From: Tenodera sinensis
Taxonomy: Eukaryota > Arthropoda > Insecta > Mantodea > Mantidae
DNA length: 64,000 bases
Assembly (NCBI GenBank): GCA_030765045.1
Contig: CM060965.1
Location: forward strand, 153,902,374 to 153,966,373
Reading direction: 5' to 3'
Position numbers and translations under genes: made by a program. The notes beneath the pieces were generated by a model. It saw only the letters and a list, made by a program, of their open reading frames with translations. It did no database searches and was not told where the DNA came from. This document shows positions 45,541 to 56,871 of this stretch, one piece after another. Within the stretch, counting starts at the first letter, position 1; each line of letters begins with the position of its first letter.

Positions 45541-45970
45541 AAGTGAATGAGTATTGTGAGGCAGCAACTATGCCCCAAGGTTATCAGGAGGTCGGCGCCG
45601 GGCAGTTGGAACGTAATCAAATAAGACCCCGCTCGCTCAGTGTAGACACGATAAGCAGCATCACCAGAGAACTGCAACCATCTGAATGTTTCGAAATCTG
45701 GAATGTTCTGGAAAGTTCCTATGGTTATGTATGCAAAGGGAGTCAGTGAGTATGTGAGTGAGTCAGTGTGTTCGAAGAAAAGTGTTCTTCTTTGAGCGAG
45801 TTTTTGAGGACTATGGCGTGCACTGAGTGCTGTTACTGTAAGGTATTGGTCGTGTGTTCGACCCTCGAGCGACTGAAGGGCATGGAAGAAGAGACTGCGT
45901 ATCTCGTTTTGCCGCTATGTCTGGAACAAAGTGAAGTGACAGTTAAAGGTGGAATTAGATTATAAGGTGA
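45541..45970 (+). promoter_or_regulatory. HSE-containing GC-richer segment
   Basis: A perfect four-unit heat shock element lies at 45701-45718 (GAA-tg-TTC-tg-GAA-ag-TTC), with TTCGAA just before it. No TATA box is found at the usual distance. A leader with repeated GTGAGTGAGTCAGTGTG-like sequence follows. The frames at 45543-45749 and 45768-45965 have no known domain. It may be an LTR U3-R or the promoter of an unknown transcript. Confidence 0.4.
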
Positions 45971-46489
45971 CCGTGAACACTGAGTCAAGTAACAGTTGGA
46001 AAAACTGAATGAATTCACAATATCTTGTTTCTTCATTGATTCTCTCAACGATAGGCTATCATATGTTCTCCTCTGTGCTGCTGCTGTTTCACGCAATCGT
46101 ATATAAACAGTCTGAAGTATTTTATGAATCACTTTGTAAATCCTTCAATTAGAACACATTTTATTGGATTCCTCCTAATGGAGATTGGATAATGAATCTC
46201 GTTTTCGTTCAGTTCCTTTAAGGAAGAGTAGGCTCTAACTCGGTACTTTTCCGTTGTATTTCTTGTCACGCACCAGTTACCTTTCATACTGTCGTGGGAT
46301 ACGAAGTTCCGTATTTAACATGATCATTTATCTTAATGAGGGTTGTTTCTGTTTAAACCTGCCTTTACAAAGATGAAATCCCATGTTTTTTATCCCGAGT
46401 GTTTTTATCATGTTTTTATAAGAAATAGGCTTGAAGTTAATCCTCACTGTCTATCTCTATGTCCAGATACAGTTTCCCTAGAGAACCCG

Positions 46490-46590
46490 TAGCTTTCTGG
46501 AACATACGTATATCAAAGCCCTTCCCGCGCTCCTGACTCTGCAGCCAATCAACCACCTGGACCGTGCATCCATTCCAAATTTGCATTCCC
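46490..46590 (-). promoter_or_regulatory. Promoter-like motif cluster (octamer, CCAAT, partial HSE)
   Basis: The minus strand has ATGCAAAT (rc at 46579-46586). An inverted CCAAT lies at 46545-46549, and a two-unit TTC-tg-GAA at 46495-46502. No downstream exon was identified. Confidence 0.25.
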
Positions 46591-46599
46591 TGTGCTGCT

Positions 46600-47325
46600 T
46601 TTTTATTGCATTAATCGCGTGTCTCTGTTCTTTGTGGCACTGGTATCATTATCATCGACTCTCTTGTTAAGTGCACAGATTCTTCAACTAATACATGATG
46701 TGCTTTGCAGGATAGTCCCTAACATGTCGCTTTGAGATTAACCTCGAGAAACTATGGGGTTCAATTTGTGATACAGAGGAAAACTAAATGCTTTATTTAG
46801 ATATGCCTATATTGATTCTTGCCATTCTCACATTCACGTGACAGATAGAGCCGGGAATTTCACTGGTAAAATACATCGGAAATGAAATAACCGTGCCTTA
46901 GCTTTCTTTCCCAGTTTATAAACAAAAAATCATTATTTACAAATTAGAATACCTTATGTCTTGCACATACAGTTGTTTAAAAATATTAAACCAGAGAACT
47001 TGCAAAAGTGTGCAATTGCTGTCTCTTCAGTTTTTTTCTTTTACCTTCACCTTTTACTAGAAGAAAAACTGGAACGTAATCGCGCCGATTTTCTCTTCAC
47101 TACTTGCAATGTTGGCTGTTATCTTTAGTGTGGTCTTACGCGCTAGAGAGTTAATTAATTTTATGAATATTGACTGCATTTTCATAGAAGTTTTCACAGG
47201 TGGGTAGAAAAGCGCACCATGTGGTGATCCATGCCTTACTCTTAAGTAATATGTTTTCAGATAAATTTGAATCCGGAGTAACTCGCATTCCTTATGCCAC
47301 CTTTTAGTTTCTATGCTACGCATTT
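46600..47325. other. AT-rich DNA, nothing recognised
   Basis: No supported feature was seen. Confidence 0.4.
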
Positions 47326-47329
47326 ATGT

Positions 47330-48060
47330 AGTTGTGAAAGTATTGTGTGAGTAGTCCCCCAAAAATTTGATACAAGATTTCATCGTAAATCATATTTTGA
47401 AACTTCCTTTTGAAGTAAACAGCAGCTAAAAAGGTGCTGCATTAAAGCAAAATTTGATACATGAATCCAAAAAAATCATGTCTGTGGAAAGCAAGTAAAT
47501 AAGGAAAAGTCGGTATTTAAATTCAGCATCTTCCAAGGATGCAAACGAAGTGGTAAAATCATTTTTCCATTCCAAACTATGCAACTCCAACGATTTTGAG
47601 TAAACTTGTGTATATTAAAGATATTTTCATGAACAATAAAATGTACATCTTGTTATTTCTGTGAATGACCTCTAAAGTTTTCGTCATTTTCAATAGCCTT
47701 TGCATTATGGGTAAACCGTAATCTTACACCATAAAAACGTAGATCTTATTACAGCATACAGTTTAAGTCAAATACATTTGTGGACCTAACCATTCCAAGG
47801 TTTTCTTTATTGTTGTTTTGAATTTTCCAGTGGTTTTACTTTCCTCAAACGGGAAGTCATTCGTTTTTTTTTTTCGTGCAAATAGAACGGAATTTCAAAG
47901 CCATTACTTAGCGACCAGCTCTTAAAATATGTAATATAATAATTTCTACAAAATTCTATTTTAATATGGAGAGATAGCAGAAAAAGTATTTGTAAGAATA
48001 TTTATACAGGAGTGAGTAGAGAGTCATGTGAGTACACTCATCAGATTTTTCTATGAAAAT
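47330..48060 (+). repeat. Repeat B, near full copy
   Basis: It follows the reference copy at 9516-10365 from AAGATTTCATCGTAAATCATATTTTG through CATCTTCCAAGGATGCAAACG and TAAACCGTAATCTTACACC to AGTAGAGAGTCATGTGAGTACAC (48018-48040). Confidence 0.65.
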
Positions 48061-48985
48061 CCAACCTTCATATATGAGCGAACTATTGGTTGACGAGGAA
48101 GATACCTATACACACCTAAGGTGCGTCTGCCGTAGCACTTTCCATAAATTAAAAATAACTAGGATAGGCCAATTAATATAGTTCAGCATGCATATAATAA
48201 ACCAGAACTAAATTCAATTTTTAAAATCTTAACAAAATATTTAATATTAAAATAGGGACAAATCTTTAACTTTTCAATACTTTTTACAAGAATTGTATAA
48301 AATATGTTATCAATAGATTAATAAATATCTTCATTATAATTATTCGCTTACAAATTATTCATATTTACATACAGTTCTCTGAATGAACCATCAGAGAAAT
48401 TTGTAAAAGTTTTTCTTTCTAAATGTAATACATAAACTGCCAGTATGCCGCAAGCGTACAACGAAATCAGTAATGAACGCCTACAAAAAGAAACTAGACC
48501 TTTAAATCCTGTATTAAACACAAATTAAGTTATCCAACACGAAACCCTTAAATCTTACGGCGAACGAAGGAGAGAAAAAGCTGTAAAGGCTTGAAGATCG
48601 TATTCAGGGAGAACATTCCTGTTCAATGATTGGAGAAATATAACACTAAGAGACGGATGCTCCTTCAGGCGGGCCCTCGAGCTCTGTCTACAACCTGAAC
48701 CTAAGATTCAGTGCCCAGGAATTGGAAAAGTTATGTCCGCTTCCGCCAGCGACAGGAAATGCATCGAGGTCTGCAGCAAAAGTATAATATTGCAACTACT
48801 ACTTCCTTTAGAGCCTCGATTTCAAATATATCGACGCCGTCCTAAAACTACTGTCTGGAAAATGGAAATTAAAAGATCGCACACATCCGCTTCTAAGGGG
48901 TTCCTAATCTAAGTGGATGCTAACTGGATTTTGTCCCTCAGCGTGACAGTTCGTAGCCGCAACACCGCTGCATTTTCTGCTTTTG
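48061..48985. other. AT-rich DNA, nothing recognised
   Basis: No supported feature was seen. Confidence 0.4.
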
Positions 48986-49019
48986 CACAAACAGGGTGGG
49001 AAGGTGACATTGAGACTGG

Positions 49020-49355
49020 CATAAGGTCAGCTAAATTCCTACAAATTCCTCGTGGCCCGGGTTCGATTCCAGGGGCCTGCATTCGGCATTCGTGGTGGAC
49101 GAAGCGACGTCAGGGCGGGTTTTCTCTGGGTTCTCCGGTTTTCCCCGCCACTCATGCTACCAATTTCTCCATTATCATCTTTCCAATCATCGATTTCCCC
49201 TGCTTTTCATATCATCCTCTTTCTCACTGTCATACCTGCTGCTGGGCTGACCACCTGCTTCCAGGTCTTCACTCTGTCCGGTTCATAGGTTCCTCTGCTC
49301 CCCGACGGCTACTGGCTTGTAAGTCCTACATAAAGGGAGGGTAATCAGGTAAAGA
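49020..49355 (+). mobile_element. tRNA-derived SINE-A, copy 3
   Basis: The B box GGGTTCGATTCC (49059-49070) is followed by GTGGACGAAGCGACGTC, GGGTTCTCCGGTTTTCCCC, ACCACCTGCTTCCAGGTC and the tail AGTCCTACATAAAGGGAGGG. The 143- and 78-codon frames are part of the SINE. Confidence 0.88.
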
Positions 49356-49359
49356 AACA

Positions 49360-51535
49360 AATATCTTCATGACTTCATGAAATGCATCCATTACGAACTC
49401 CCATCAGCAAATTGGCAATACGTACATTTTAGCAGTGGTATATCTGGAGGAAGTAACAGTTGTACAAAATAGTAATACCATCATTTTATAATTTTATGTA
49501 ACTGGAAGAAAGAAAGGTTCGCACATAAATTGTTTTTCTACACTACGCTCGTGCAAACTGAAGTTATGGAATTAATTAAATTTGAAAAGTTCATATTTTC
49601 ATATGGTATCAGAACTAATTTCACATGCCACTATATCATTATCCTATCATGATGAGGCTTCCAGAAGCACCTTGAAATTCTCTCATCTGCTTCACACGCA
49701 CCGGTGAATATTCAAAGCCACCTCAATTAATCCGGAGATTCGTGGTTCAGATCCTGGCAAGTGTGAAAGAGTATATTATGACGCCAAAGTTGGAAGTGCA
49801 CTATTATAGAATCGAGGAATAGTTTGAAAAGACGAGTATTTTCTGTTTCGAGATTCTGTTAGGATTATTCATTTCACGCACTTGTCACATAGTATTTTTT
49901 ATACAATCGTACTCGATGTTTCATTAAATTGAAAGTGTTATTGATAAAAATAATTTCTAATTCACTTACGCACCTCAGATTTCCGGTAACGCTACAAAAG
50001 TTATAACTGTGCACAGGTTTTTATGACCTAAAGCTTATTAAAAATTACTGTTGAGACCTTTTGACAGCATGTATTGAAAATGACCTAAAAGGAACAAAGA
50101 ATGACTTAAATTACCTTCATTTGTTGAACTTCTTACGCATTTCACTTATACTCATTTCACTGAATATTGAATTACAATACCTACAAACATCTGTTGTAGG
50201 TTTTCAGATATGAAGGACTGTCTGTTGTCAAATATTATACATAGAGAAGTTTCTTTCAACATCAACAAAAGATATACGCCGTGCTTAAAGTAACAAATAT
50301 TGCGAATTTCCAGCTGCTTGCTATTTGAGGGAATACTTTTTGCTTGAAAGTATATCAGTAATCTTGCAATTGCATCGCAGAAGTGACTAGTTTTTACTTT
50401 CGGCATACTGAGATGCAAACATCACCTGAAACTCTAGCTTCTGCTTTGTGACACTGCGTTGTAACAGTACGCAAGGTGCGACCCTCAAAAGTAGCAGATA
50501 GATTCACCCAACAGTCTTTTAGAGAATAAGTCTGTCTTACAACAGAGTAAACCATTTATTTGGATGCATAAATCTACGGCTGAGGAATCCAAATATTTAA
50601 CAATATATATAGTATGAATTTTAAATTTTGAGGTTCTATTCTACTAATACAAGAATAATGCAAAAATAATAATGGCGAAAGCTTCTATTTGTTCTTAGAA
50701 ATAACCTATAACCTGTAAAAAATTTCCCCATCAGATAAAAATATCTAAAATTGCTGACAAAATAACTCTTAAAGAAATTTAATTTCAATCAAAATTTTAT
50801 GAGCCACGTAATTTTTCCACATAGCATCGACCTAGCGCGTTCAGAAAAAAATGCGAAGTCATCGAAATACGAGTGTAATATTCTATAATGCAGTAAATTG
50901 TTTAATGATTGATGTCTCACTTAGAGCTGGTAGTTTGAAATATATGTACGATATCAAGAAATTGAGTGTTTTAAGAAGAATTTCAAATCGCATTTGTAGA
51001 TTACTACGACGCAGATATTGAAGAGTCATGGAAAAGTGAGTGCTATATTTTTACTGCTCGACTTAGTGAACATTGTTGTTATAGCCACCAAATTTATGTG
51101 AAATCTTGTTATGGAAGTTTTATGTGATGCAATACTTCATCTACTCGCTGTAAATACATTGTAGAGAAAGCAAAACTTTGATTAGTGCTATACTTACTAT
51201 ATCCTTCCTAAGTAGTATACCGGCATATGTATATTTATAATACAGGTTTATTTCGATTAAAAAGTAGATAAAAAACAAGGTTTTGGAAAATCCTACTATC
51301 TATTCATTCTAAGGTTGATCCGCGCGAAGCTGAACCCAGGTGGCCAGTGCACAGTTATAATGAATCCTTCCGCCATTCGCGCCAGAAATACTGTTACAAC
51401 CATGTGTTGAGTGCATGCGGTACGTAACAGAAAGGATAAGATCCCTTATTCCGTCAATTTAAAGAGTGACTAACATGTAACTAGAGACGATAAGTTTGAT
51501 AGTCGCGACAAAATAAACGATGCACATGTCATAAT
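49360..51535. other. AT-rich DNA, almost nothing recognised
   Basis: A short fragment near 51150-51180 (GTAGAGAAAGCAAAACTTTG) resembles the repeat B end. No coding exon was seen. Confidence 0.4.
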
Positions 51536-51537
51536 TA

Positions 51538-51765
51538 TTACTTTTCTTTGCGAGCACTGTTTATACTGGTACTCGAAAAACCGGTGAACGCAGAAGTTAA
51601 TTTCACTACTTCTTTGATGGGAACAGTTGGATATTTCTCACTCAACTTATAATACACGTTAAACACTATTGTGTTTTCACCACTAGTCAATGGTTTTCCC
51701 ACCTTATGCTTTACATAAGTCGACGAAGACTCGAGAGCAAATTCACCGCGGCCGTCCGCCATCAT
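51538..51765 (-). CDS. Candidate first exon of an unnamed DNA-binding-like protein
   Basis: An ATG-ATG start at 51765 opens 75 codons, with GKPLTSGENTIVFNVYYKL, PIKEVVKLTSAFTGFSSTSI and ending RKEK. A segment of TSGE plus VNVYxxL and a later EVVKxTSxxTGxSxxSI helix looks like a helix-turn-helix seen at the N-terminus of transposon-derived DDE proteins in arthropods. The product may therefore be domesticated or still a transposon gene. The open frame ends within a possible donor (AAAAGTAATA, around 51538-51542), so it may continue in another exon. A ZNF143-like site lies 59-77 bp upstream. I cannot name the gene. Confidence 0.5.
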   Translation of the reverse strand: MMADGRGEFALESSSTYVKHKVGKPLTSGENTIVFNVYYKLSEKYPTVPIKEVVKLTSAFTGFSSTSINSARKEK

Positions 51766-51823
51766 TCTAAATAGAAACTGCTGGCTGCAAACAATACTCG
51801 GATATCAGGTACTCACACGAGTA

Positions 51824-51842
51824 GCATGTTGGGACTTGTAGT
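51824..51842 (-). promoter_or_regulatory. ZNF143/Staf-like promoter site
   Basis: The minus strand reads ACTACAAGTCCCAACATGC. The animal ZNF143/THAP11 site is close to ACTACAATTCCCAGCATGC, giving 17 of 19 matches. Its centre is about 68 bp upstream of the ATG at 51765, a usual place for this site in TATA-less promoters. Confidence 0.55.
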
Positions 51843-52123
51843 TCTGTTTATCAGTATACATCAGCGTTAATTAACCTCTTAGGTATTTGTGTAGAATATT
51901 ACATCATTTAACGATAAATTCATTCTAAAACTCAGATTACTAGGATGGGACTACTTCCCTGTACGCATTGCCACCGTGTTGTACCACGGTGCACTGGTCA
52001 CATTGGTTTGTTTTGACGCGGACAAACCTAAGACTGAATCTAGTTTAGTGTTTAAAATCATGTGCATGCAACACATCAGATTTATTTTTCATCGTAGGGA
52101 TTTAGAAGTGATAAAAATACTTA

Positions 52124-52519
52124 TCCAACAGAACGTAGTTTTCGGGCTTGTAGGCCGTGGTCCAGTCGATGAATAAATATCCGGTGTTTCGCTCAAGACT
52201 GTGTTGGGCATCTTCAGAGAGTGAGTCGGTCTGGGTGGCTCAATTGGTTAGACGCTGGCCTACTGATCCCAAGGTCGCGGGTTCAAACCCGGTCCAGGCC
52301 GATGGGTTTTAAGTGTGTTTAAAAACGACAGCTCCATGTCAGTAGATTTACTGGCATGTAAAATAACTCCTGCGGGGCGAAATTCCAGCACACCGGCGAC
52401 AGCGTCGTTAAACAACAAAATAATATAATTTAATTTCAGAGAGTGACTCCTAGCTGGTGAACAAACGCCCTCTAATTGTTAACCACGGCCTACAAGCCCG
52501 AAAACTACGTTCTGTTGGA
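52124..52519. mobile_element. Inverted-repeat (MITE-like) element with perfect 37-bp arms
   Basis: Arms at 52124-52160 and 52483-52519 are perfect inverted copies of 37 bp, containing GGCTTGTAGGCCGTGG. About 110 bp of original spacer remains once the inserted SINE-B and its second target copy are set aside. The 66-codon frame ending at 52176 overlaps the left arm. No transposase is present. Confidence 0.75.
52225..52434 (+). mobile_element. tRNA-derived SINE-B, copy 2, with a 12-bp target-site duplication
   Basis: The A box GTGGCTCAATTGGTTAGAC and the B box GGGTTCAAACCC at tRNA spacing are followed by the body CCATGTCAGTAGATTTACTG and GGGGCGAAATTCCAGC. An AT-rich tail of AACAACAAAATAAT type ends the element. 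TTCAGAGAGTGA flanks both sides (52213-52224 and 52435-52446). Full length about 210 bp, inserted in the inverted-repeat element. Confidence 0.95.
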
Positions 52520-52529
52520 CTAACGCTGG

Positions 52530-53075
52530 CGGTGAAAGCCCAACTTACTTGAGGCTTTATGGACGTACAACGTACATTAGCGAAGAAACTGGCTGAACAG
52601 TGCTGTTTTGTTTTTGTGTTCTGCATGTAATAAAACTCATAATTATTCTTGCTTAATTTGACATTATTTCTGGCTAAAATGTTTTCTCGAGTGTTCTAAC
52701 GACTGACTTTATAAGTGAACACTATACAAGGGATTGTGTAAGGTCGTAATGTAAAGTGAAGGTCGTGTAAGTCTCGTTCTCGTTCTTCACTTCATTAACA
52801 GCTAGTAAATTTTAACTCCATGCTGTTTGACAACCAAACGTCGTTAAATTTAATCAGCTACTTGCAGAGGAAAATAACCGCTTTAGTTACTTATAGCGCA
52901 ATAACAGTAATCATCTGTGGTTTTCCTGTGCAAACATTTGAAGTGTTTAATCGCTGTTACAGGATACAACTTGTGGTCTTTATTTAACATTATACTTACT
53001 CTATTATATTTCTTGTTGCTTGATTTTAATATATCACAAGTTCTGTATACTTTACATAAATACTGATTTTACTCG
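52530..53075. other. AT-rich DNA, nothing recognised
   Basis: No supported feature was seen. Confidence 0.4.
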
Positions 53076-53078
53076 ACA

Positions 53079-53275
<197 letters not shown>

Positions 53276-53514
53276 AGCCTAAGAGGAGGTAGCTCGGTGT
53301 ATGGTCTTCCCATATTTGAGTTATGTCTATGGAATTTCCCTGTGTTTGTCTCTGACAGTTTGTCTTAACCTACATTTGTTTAAACTTATTTTAAGTTTCA
53401 CTTCTCTGTCCTCTGGGCTTGAGTCTCACCCTTTTGACATTTGACACTAGTTCTCACTTTCTTGACATTTATCACTTTTGTCAGTCATTGTCATATTCAC
53501 CGTTCGTCTACCTC

Positions 53515-53815
53515 TACCACCTAGACGGCCCGGGTTCGATTCCAGGGACCCGCATGTGGCATGAAGCGACGTCCGGTTTCCCCCGCCGCTCATTCCCCCA
53601 ATTGCTCCATCATCACCTTTCAAATCATACATTTCGCCTGCATTTCATATCAACTTCTTCCTCACTATCATACCGGGTGCTTGACTGACCACCCGCTTCC
53701 AGGTCTTCACTCTGTCCGGTCCATGGGTTCGTCTGCTTCCCGACAGGCGTCGACCCTAGATACTCGCTTGTAAGTCCTATACAAGGGAAGAGTAATCAGA
53801 TAAAGAAAGTAAAAA
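53515..53815 (+). mobile_element. tRNA-derived SINE-A, copy 4
   Basis: GGCCCGGGTTCGATTCCAGG (53527-53546) is the B box region. It is followed by a shortened core (deletion before GTCCGGTTTCCCCCGCC), ACCACCCGCTTCCAGGTC and the tail TCCTATACAAGGGAAGAG. Confidence 0.88.
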
Positions 53816-53829
53816 ACAGTTTTAATGGC

Positions 53830-53985
53830 TTTTCACACCAAAAGTTCTCACATTTACTACCACACAATTGACAATGATAGGGAATGAATATTAGTACAGA
53901 CAAGCTCCCTTGTATTAGGCAGAATTCGAACCCGGCACCTCTGGTTAGACAAGCTAGAACGCGATTACTCCACAACAGAGGCAAT
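53830..53985 (-). mobile_element. tRNA-like SINE fragment
   Basis: The minus strand has GTTGTGGAGTAATCGCGTTC, CTAACCAGAGGTGCCGGGTT, and the B box GGTTCGAATTC (rc at 53923-53933). The body runs into the flank of SINE-A copy 4. Confidence 0.5.
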
Positions 53986-54037
53986 CTCGAGGGTCTCGTT
54001 TTCTGTGTATAAACTGAACTAGAGTAAGCGCAAATGT

Positions 54038-54125
54038 TAAAGGCGTATGAAGGCGGGCCGTACTGAAGACTTCAGCGAATCATACGCTTACATTCTTACC
54101 AGCGCTGCCGAATGTGATATACCCC
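54038..54125. repeat. Short dispersed repeat D, copy 2
   Basis: Matches 4245-4345. Confidence 0.7.
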
Positions 54126-54129
54126 ATCT

Positions 54130-54820
54130 TCTACATCTGAACTGAGAAGGTTATTTTCACTACGCTTGCGTAGGTATTTTAAAAATATAAATTTCAGGGT
54201 TATAATTTTATGATCTTTGTTGTGCAAATACGCTTTCTGTTACGATACTCAGAACGTGAGCTATGCACCTTTCATATTCACATGATTATCGCCATTCAAC
54301 ATTAATTCAACTCTGAAAGCTGAACAATACAAGCATAACTTCCTCACAACGCTTAACTCAAAAATAAACATACACTACATATACTATGAAAATACGGGCT
54401 ACAGTTTGGAAGGGAATGAGCTAATGTTTAGTTCGTTTTCAGTGGTGTACCTTTTGTTATTACACTCACCAGGCATATGTTAAGTCATGTTACAAGCCCG
54501 AGCTGAAATATTGGTAGGTATTATATAAATGAAGTTATATTTCTTGCTTCCTTTTGTTTATAATGCGAGTGTCAACATGTCCATCAAAGCTGGGACAAGT
54601 GCTTTCTCAGTTAACAATTTGAAATTATTCATCACAGGGCTGAAGAATTGTATTTAATGTATACAATTCTTTAAAATAACTCTTCCAATCAATGTGTGTC
54701 ATGAGCTAACACCATCGATGTAAGATTTTAATGTTTTAAGGATTTTAACGTATTTTGATTTACAGCGTTCTGATGTACCACCTTTGTGATATGCTTTGCC
54801 AAATTTAAGAAGTTTGGCGC
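54130..54820. other. AT-rich DNA, nothing recognised
   Basis: No supported feature was seen. Confidence 0.4.
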
Positions 54821-54823
54821 TAT

Positions 54824-54995
54824 GTGAGTGAGTGAGTGAGTGAGTGAGTGAGTGAGTGAGTGAGTGAGTGAGTGAGTGAGTGAGTGAGTGAGTGAGTGAG
54901 TGAGTGAGTGAGTGAGTAAGTGATTGAGTGAGTCAGTGAGTGAGTGATATTTAAAGGCCTGTCCTCAAAGAGATCATTTGGGCCCGTGGTATGAA
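54824..54995. repeat. (GTGA)n microsatellite attached to repeat G, copy 2
   Basis: About 30 GTGA units with a few changes, then TTTAAAGGCC and GATCATTTGGGCCC, as in repeat G at 30340-30430. Confidence 0.9.
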
Positions 54996-54999
54996 AGGA

Positions 55000-55460
55000 G
55001 ATTTTTATATTTATTCTTTTATTGACGTCCTCCAACTGGACCGTGGGGCCTTGGAACAATTATTTGAAAAGGGCTAAGGAATTTATAGGAAAAGACCCTG
55101 CTGAAGGAGGTAACTGGCAGAACCAATTCTGACAAAGGTTTGCCCCTCCTCTTTCTTTATCAAGTACACAATCAAACGTCTGACTAATTGCATTTTATTA
55201 GTAAAGCATTACAAATGATCACCCTTTGCAAAGTAACGAGAAAATTACATTAGGATAAATGATTTGAGTAGGGTGTCTTGATTGTTAACTGATATATAAA
55301 TTCGAATAAAATATAACACTCGCCCTTCAGGCATCATACATTACAAGTTACAAAAGTTCTCCAATTCAATTTAACATTTAAATTTACATTACCATTTGTG
55401 AATCGAAAAAGAAAGTGTAAGTTTGAGATCATGGATCAGTAATCTATATAACGCGCCCTT
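55000..55460. other. AT-rich DNA, nothing recognised
   Basis: No supported feature was seen. Confidence 0.4.
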
Positions 55461-55468
55461 TAAACAAG

Positions 55469-55702
55469 ATGAATGGCGAAATATACAACTTCAAGCTAGT
55501 TGAGAAGTTGGGCATGTATTTGAGTCTGTTTGAAAATCCTAGTTACTCGCGTACATATATTAGAAATTCCCGAGAATTATTTACCAAAACAATTAGCACA
55601 TTCCGCACCGAAAGCACAACCCAGGCAAGTTCACGGTCAGAAAGGCTAGTGTACAAAGTACAATTCCGTGCTTTAAGCCCAAACAATTACTATATTACTT
55701 AG
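55469..55702 (+). CDS. Unrecognised 77-codon open frame
   Basis: The ATG-started frame has coding-like composition (NFKLVEKLGMYLSLFENPSY, then RNSRELFTKTISTF). The first 40 residues vaguely recall a MADF-type DNA-binding domain, but key aromatic positions are not convincing. A TATATAA at 55445-55451 is only 18 bp before the ATG, too close to drive it from a normal start site. Unproven. Confidence 0.22.
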   Translation: MNGEIYNFKLVEKLGMYLSLFENPSYSRTYIRNSRELFTKTISTFRTESTTQASSRSERLVYKVQFRALSPNNYYIT

Positions 55703-55710
55703 CACCGTAC

Positions 55711-55712
<2 letters not shown>

Positions 55713-55769
<57 letters not shown>
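55713..55769. repeat. (GA)n microsatellite
   Basis: About 27 GA units, ending GGGAGGGAGG. Confidence 0.98.
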
Positions 55770-55775
<6 letters not shown>

Positions 55776-55935
55776 AGGATCACTTCTGAGCTCGTCTAGT
55801 CAGGCCCGAGGCCAAGAAAATCAACTGGCTAACGCGCACTCCCGCGGCAAAATTGTGAGTCACGAAACAAATGAAACGCGAAAATCCGAACAAAAGAAGT
55901 GCAATCAGCACACAACGTTGTGCCATATGGGACGG

Positions 55936-56108
55936 TGAATGAAAGAAATGGGTGAAATGATGCTGAAATGGGCCTATGCTCCATAGAGCTGTAAAGTTAC
56001 CAGCATTTGTCTTCTCAGAATAAGGGTAAACGTCGGAAATAACCTTATCCGGATAACTCGCGACCTCTTGGACGTGAGACAGACACGCTACTACCACGCT
56101 AGAGAGGC
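55936..56108 (-). mobile_element. tRNA-derived SINE-F
   Basis: The minus strand starts with a tRNA-like head (CTAGCGTGGTAGTAGCGTG, GTCCAAGAGGTCGCGAGTTA). The body has CATCATTTCACCCATTTC, shared with 32284-32365. The B box is eroded. Confidence 0.55.
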
Positions 56109-56109
56109 A

Positions 56110-56865
56110 TGCCATGAGAGGATTCAGTTTACTGTTTGTTTACATTACTGGTTATCCTTTTCGCTATTTGTACAATAGCCACAAACTCTCCTATTGTCTT
56201 TGAGTAATCACGTTGAGCTATCACGTTCTTGGACGATTTCTGGTTAGAAAATGAGAGACCTAACTCGCTGCTACGAAATGCACAGCAATAAAATCCCATC
56301 GGATACACACAGGAAGCCAATTGTGGTTTCGTTGTTCCGGACTCGGGCTTCCTAAATAATTGTGTTGCTTCGCCAATGTAATACGCTGTACCTACTTTCT
56401 CTACCACTTATCTACCTTCAGTAGATAGTGAAATTACTACATTCCAGTTTTAGATTAAGGGAACCACAAAAGTGTGTGTCCGGTAAGATGTTGATAAAAC
56501 CTTTCGTGTAAAATACGATGCACGGTTTCTAGACCACGAGAAGGCAGTATAGAAATTAAAAATAATGATTAACACTCTGATGTATTGCACTTATATGAAT
56601 CTTTACCTACTCTTTTACTAACTATTTCAATGGATGTGGGATTTTTGTTTAGGTTTCTAAATTTCAGTTTTGGTGAGAGGATTATAAGGGATGTCATTTT
56701 TTGTTTTCTCAAAACGTAATAGTTTGGATTGAAATATGTGTTTGAGATATTAGTTTTAAATGAATCTAATTTTCTGTATACTCTAGCATTCTGTTTAATG
56801 TAGTTAAATATTGGATAATTATATTTAGACAAGAAACTACAGATTTGATGCAGAAGAATTGTGTA
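56110..56865. other. Unclassified DNA with unproven open frames
   Basis: Minus-strand frames at 56129-56407 and 56569-56913 are open but have no domain or splice support. Confidence 0.3.
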
Positions 56866-56871
56866 ACTCGG

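Noticed and set aside
48913..49344. 143-codon open frame
   Set aside because: It lies on SINE-A copy 3. The homologous copies do not keep the frame.
52231..52303. tRNA gene
   Set aside because: Good A and B boxes, but part of SINE-B with target-site duplication and body. No CCA-end geometry.
55445..55471. TATA box driving the 77-codon frame
   Set aside because: The ATG is only 18 bp downstream, upstream of where transcription would start.
55780..55923. Signal-peptide-like frame MAQRCVLIALLLFGFS on the minus strand
   Set aside because: The in-frame product ends after about 47 residues, there is no clear donor, and the upstream part of the frame is SINE-F. I could not support a gene.
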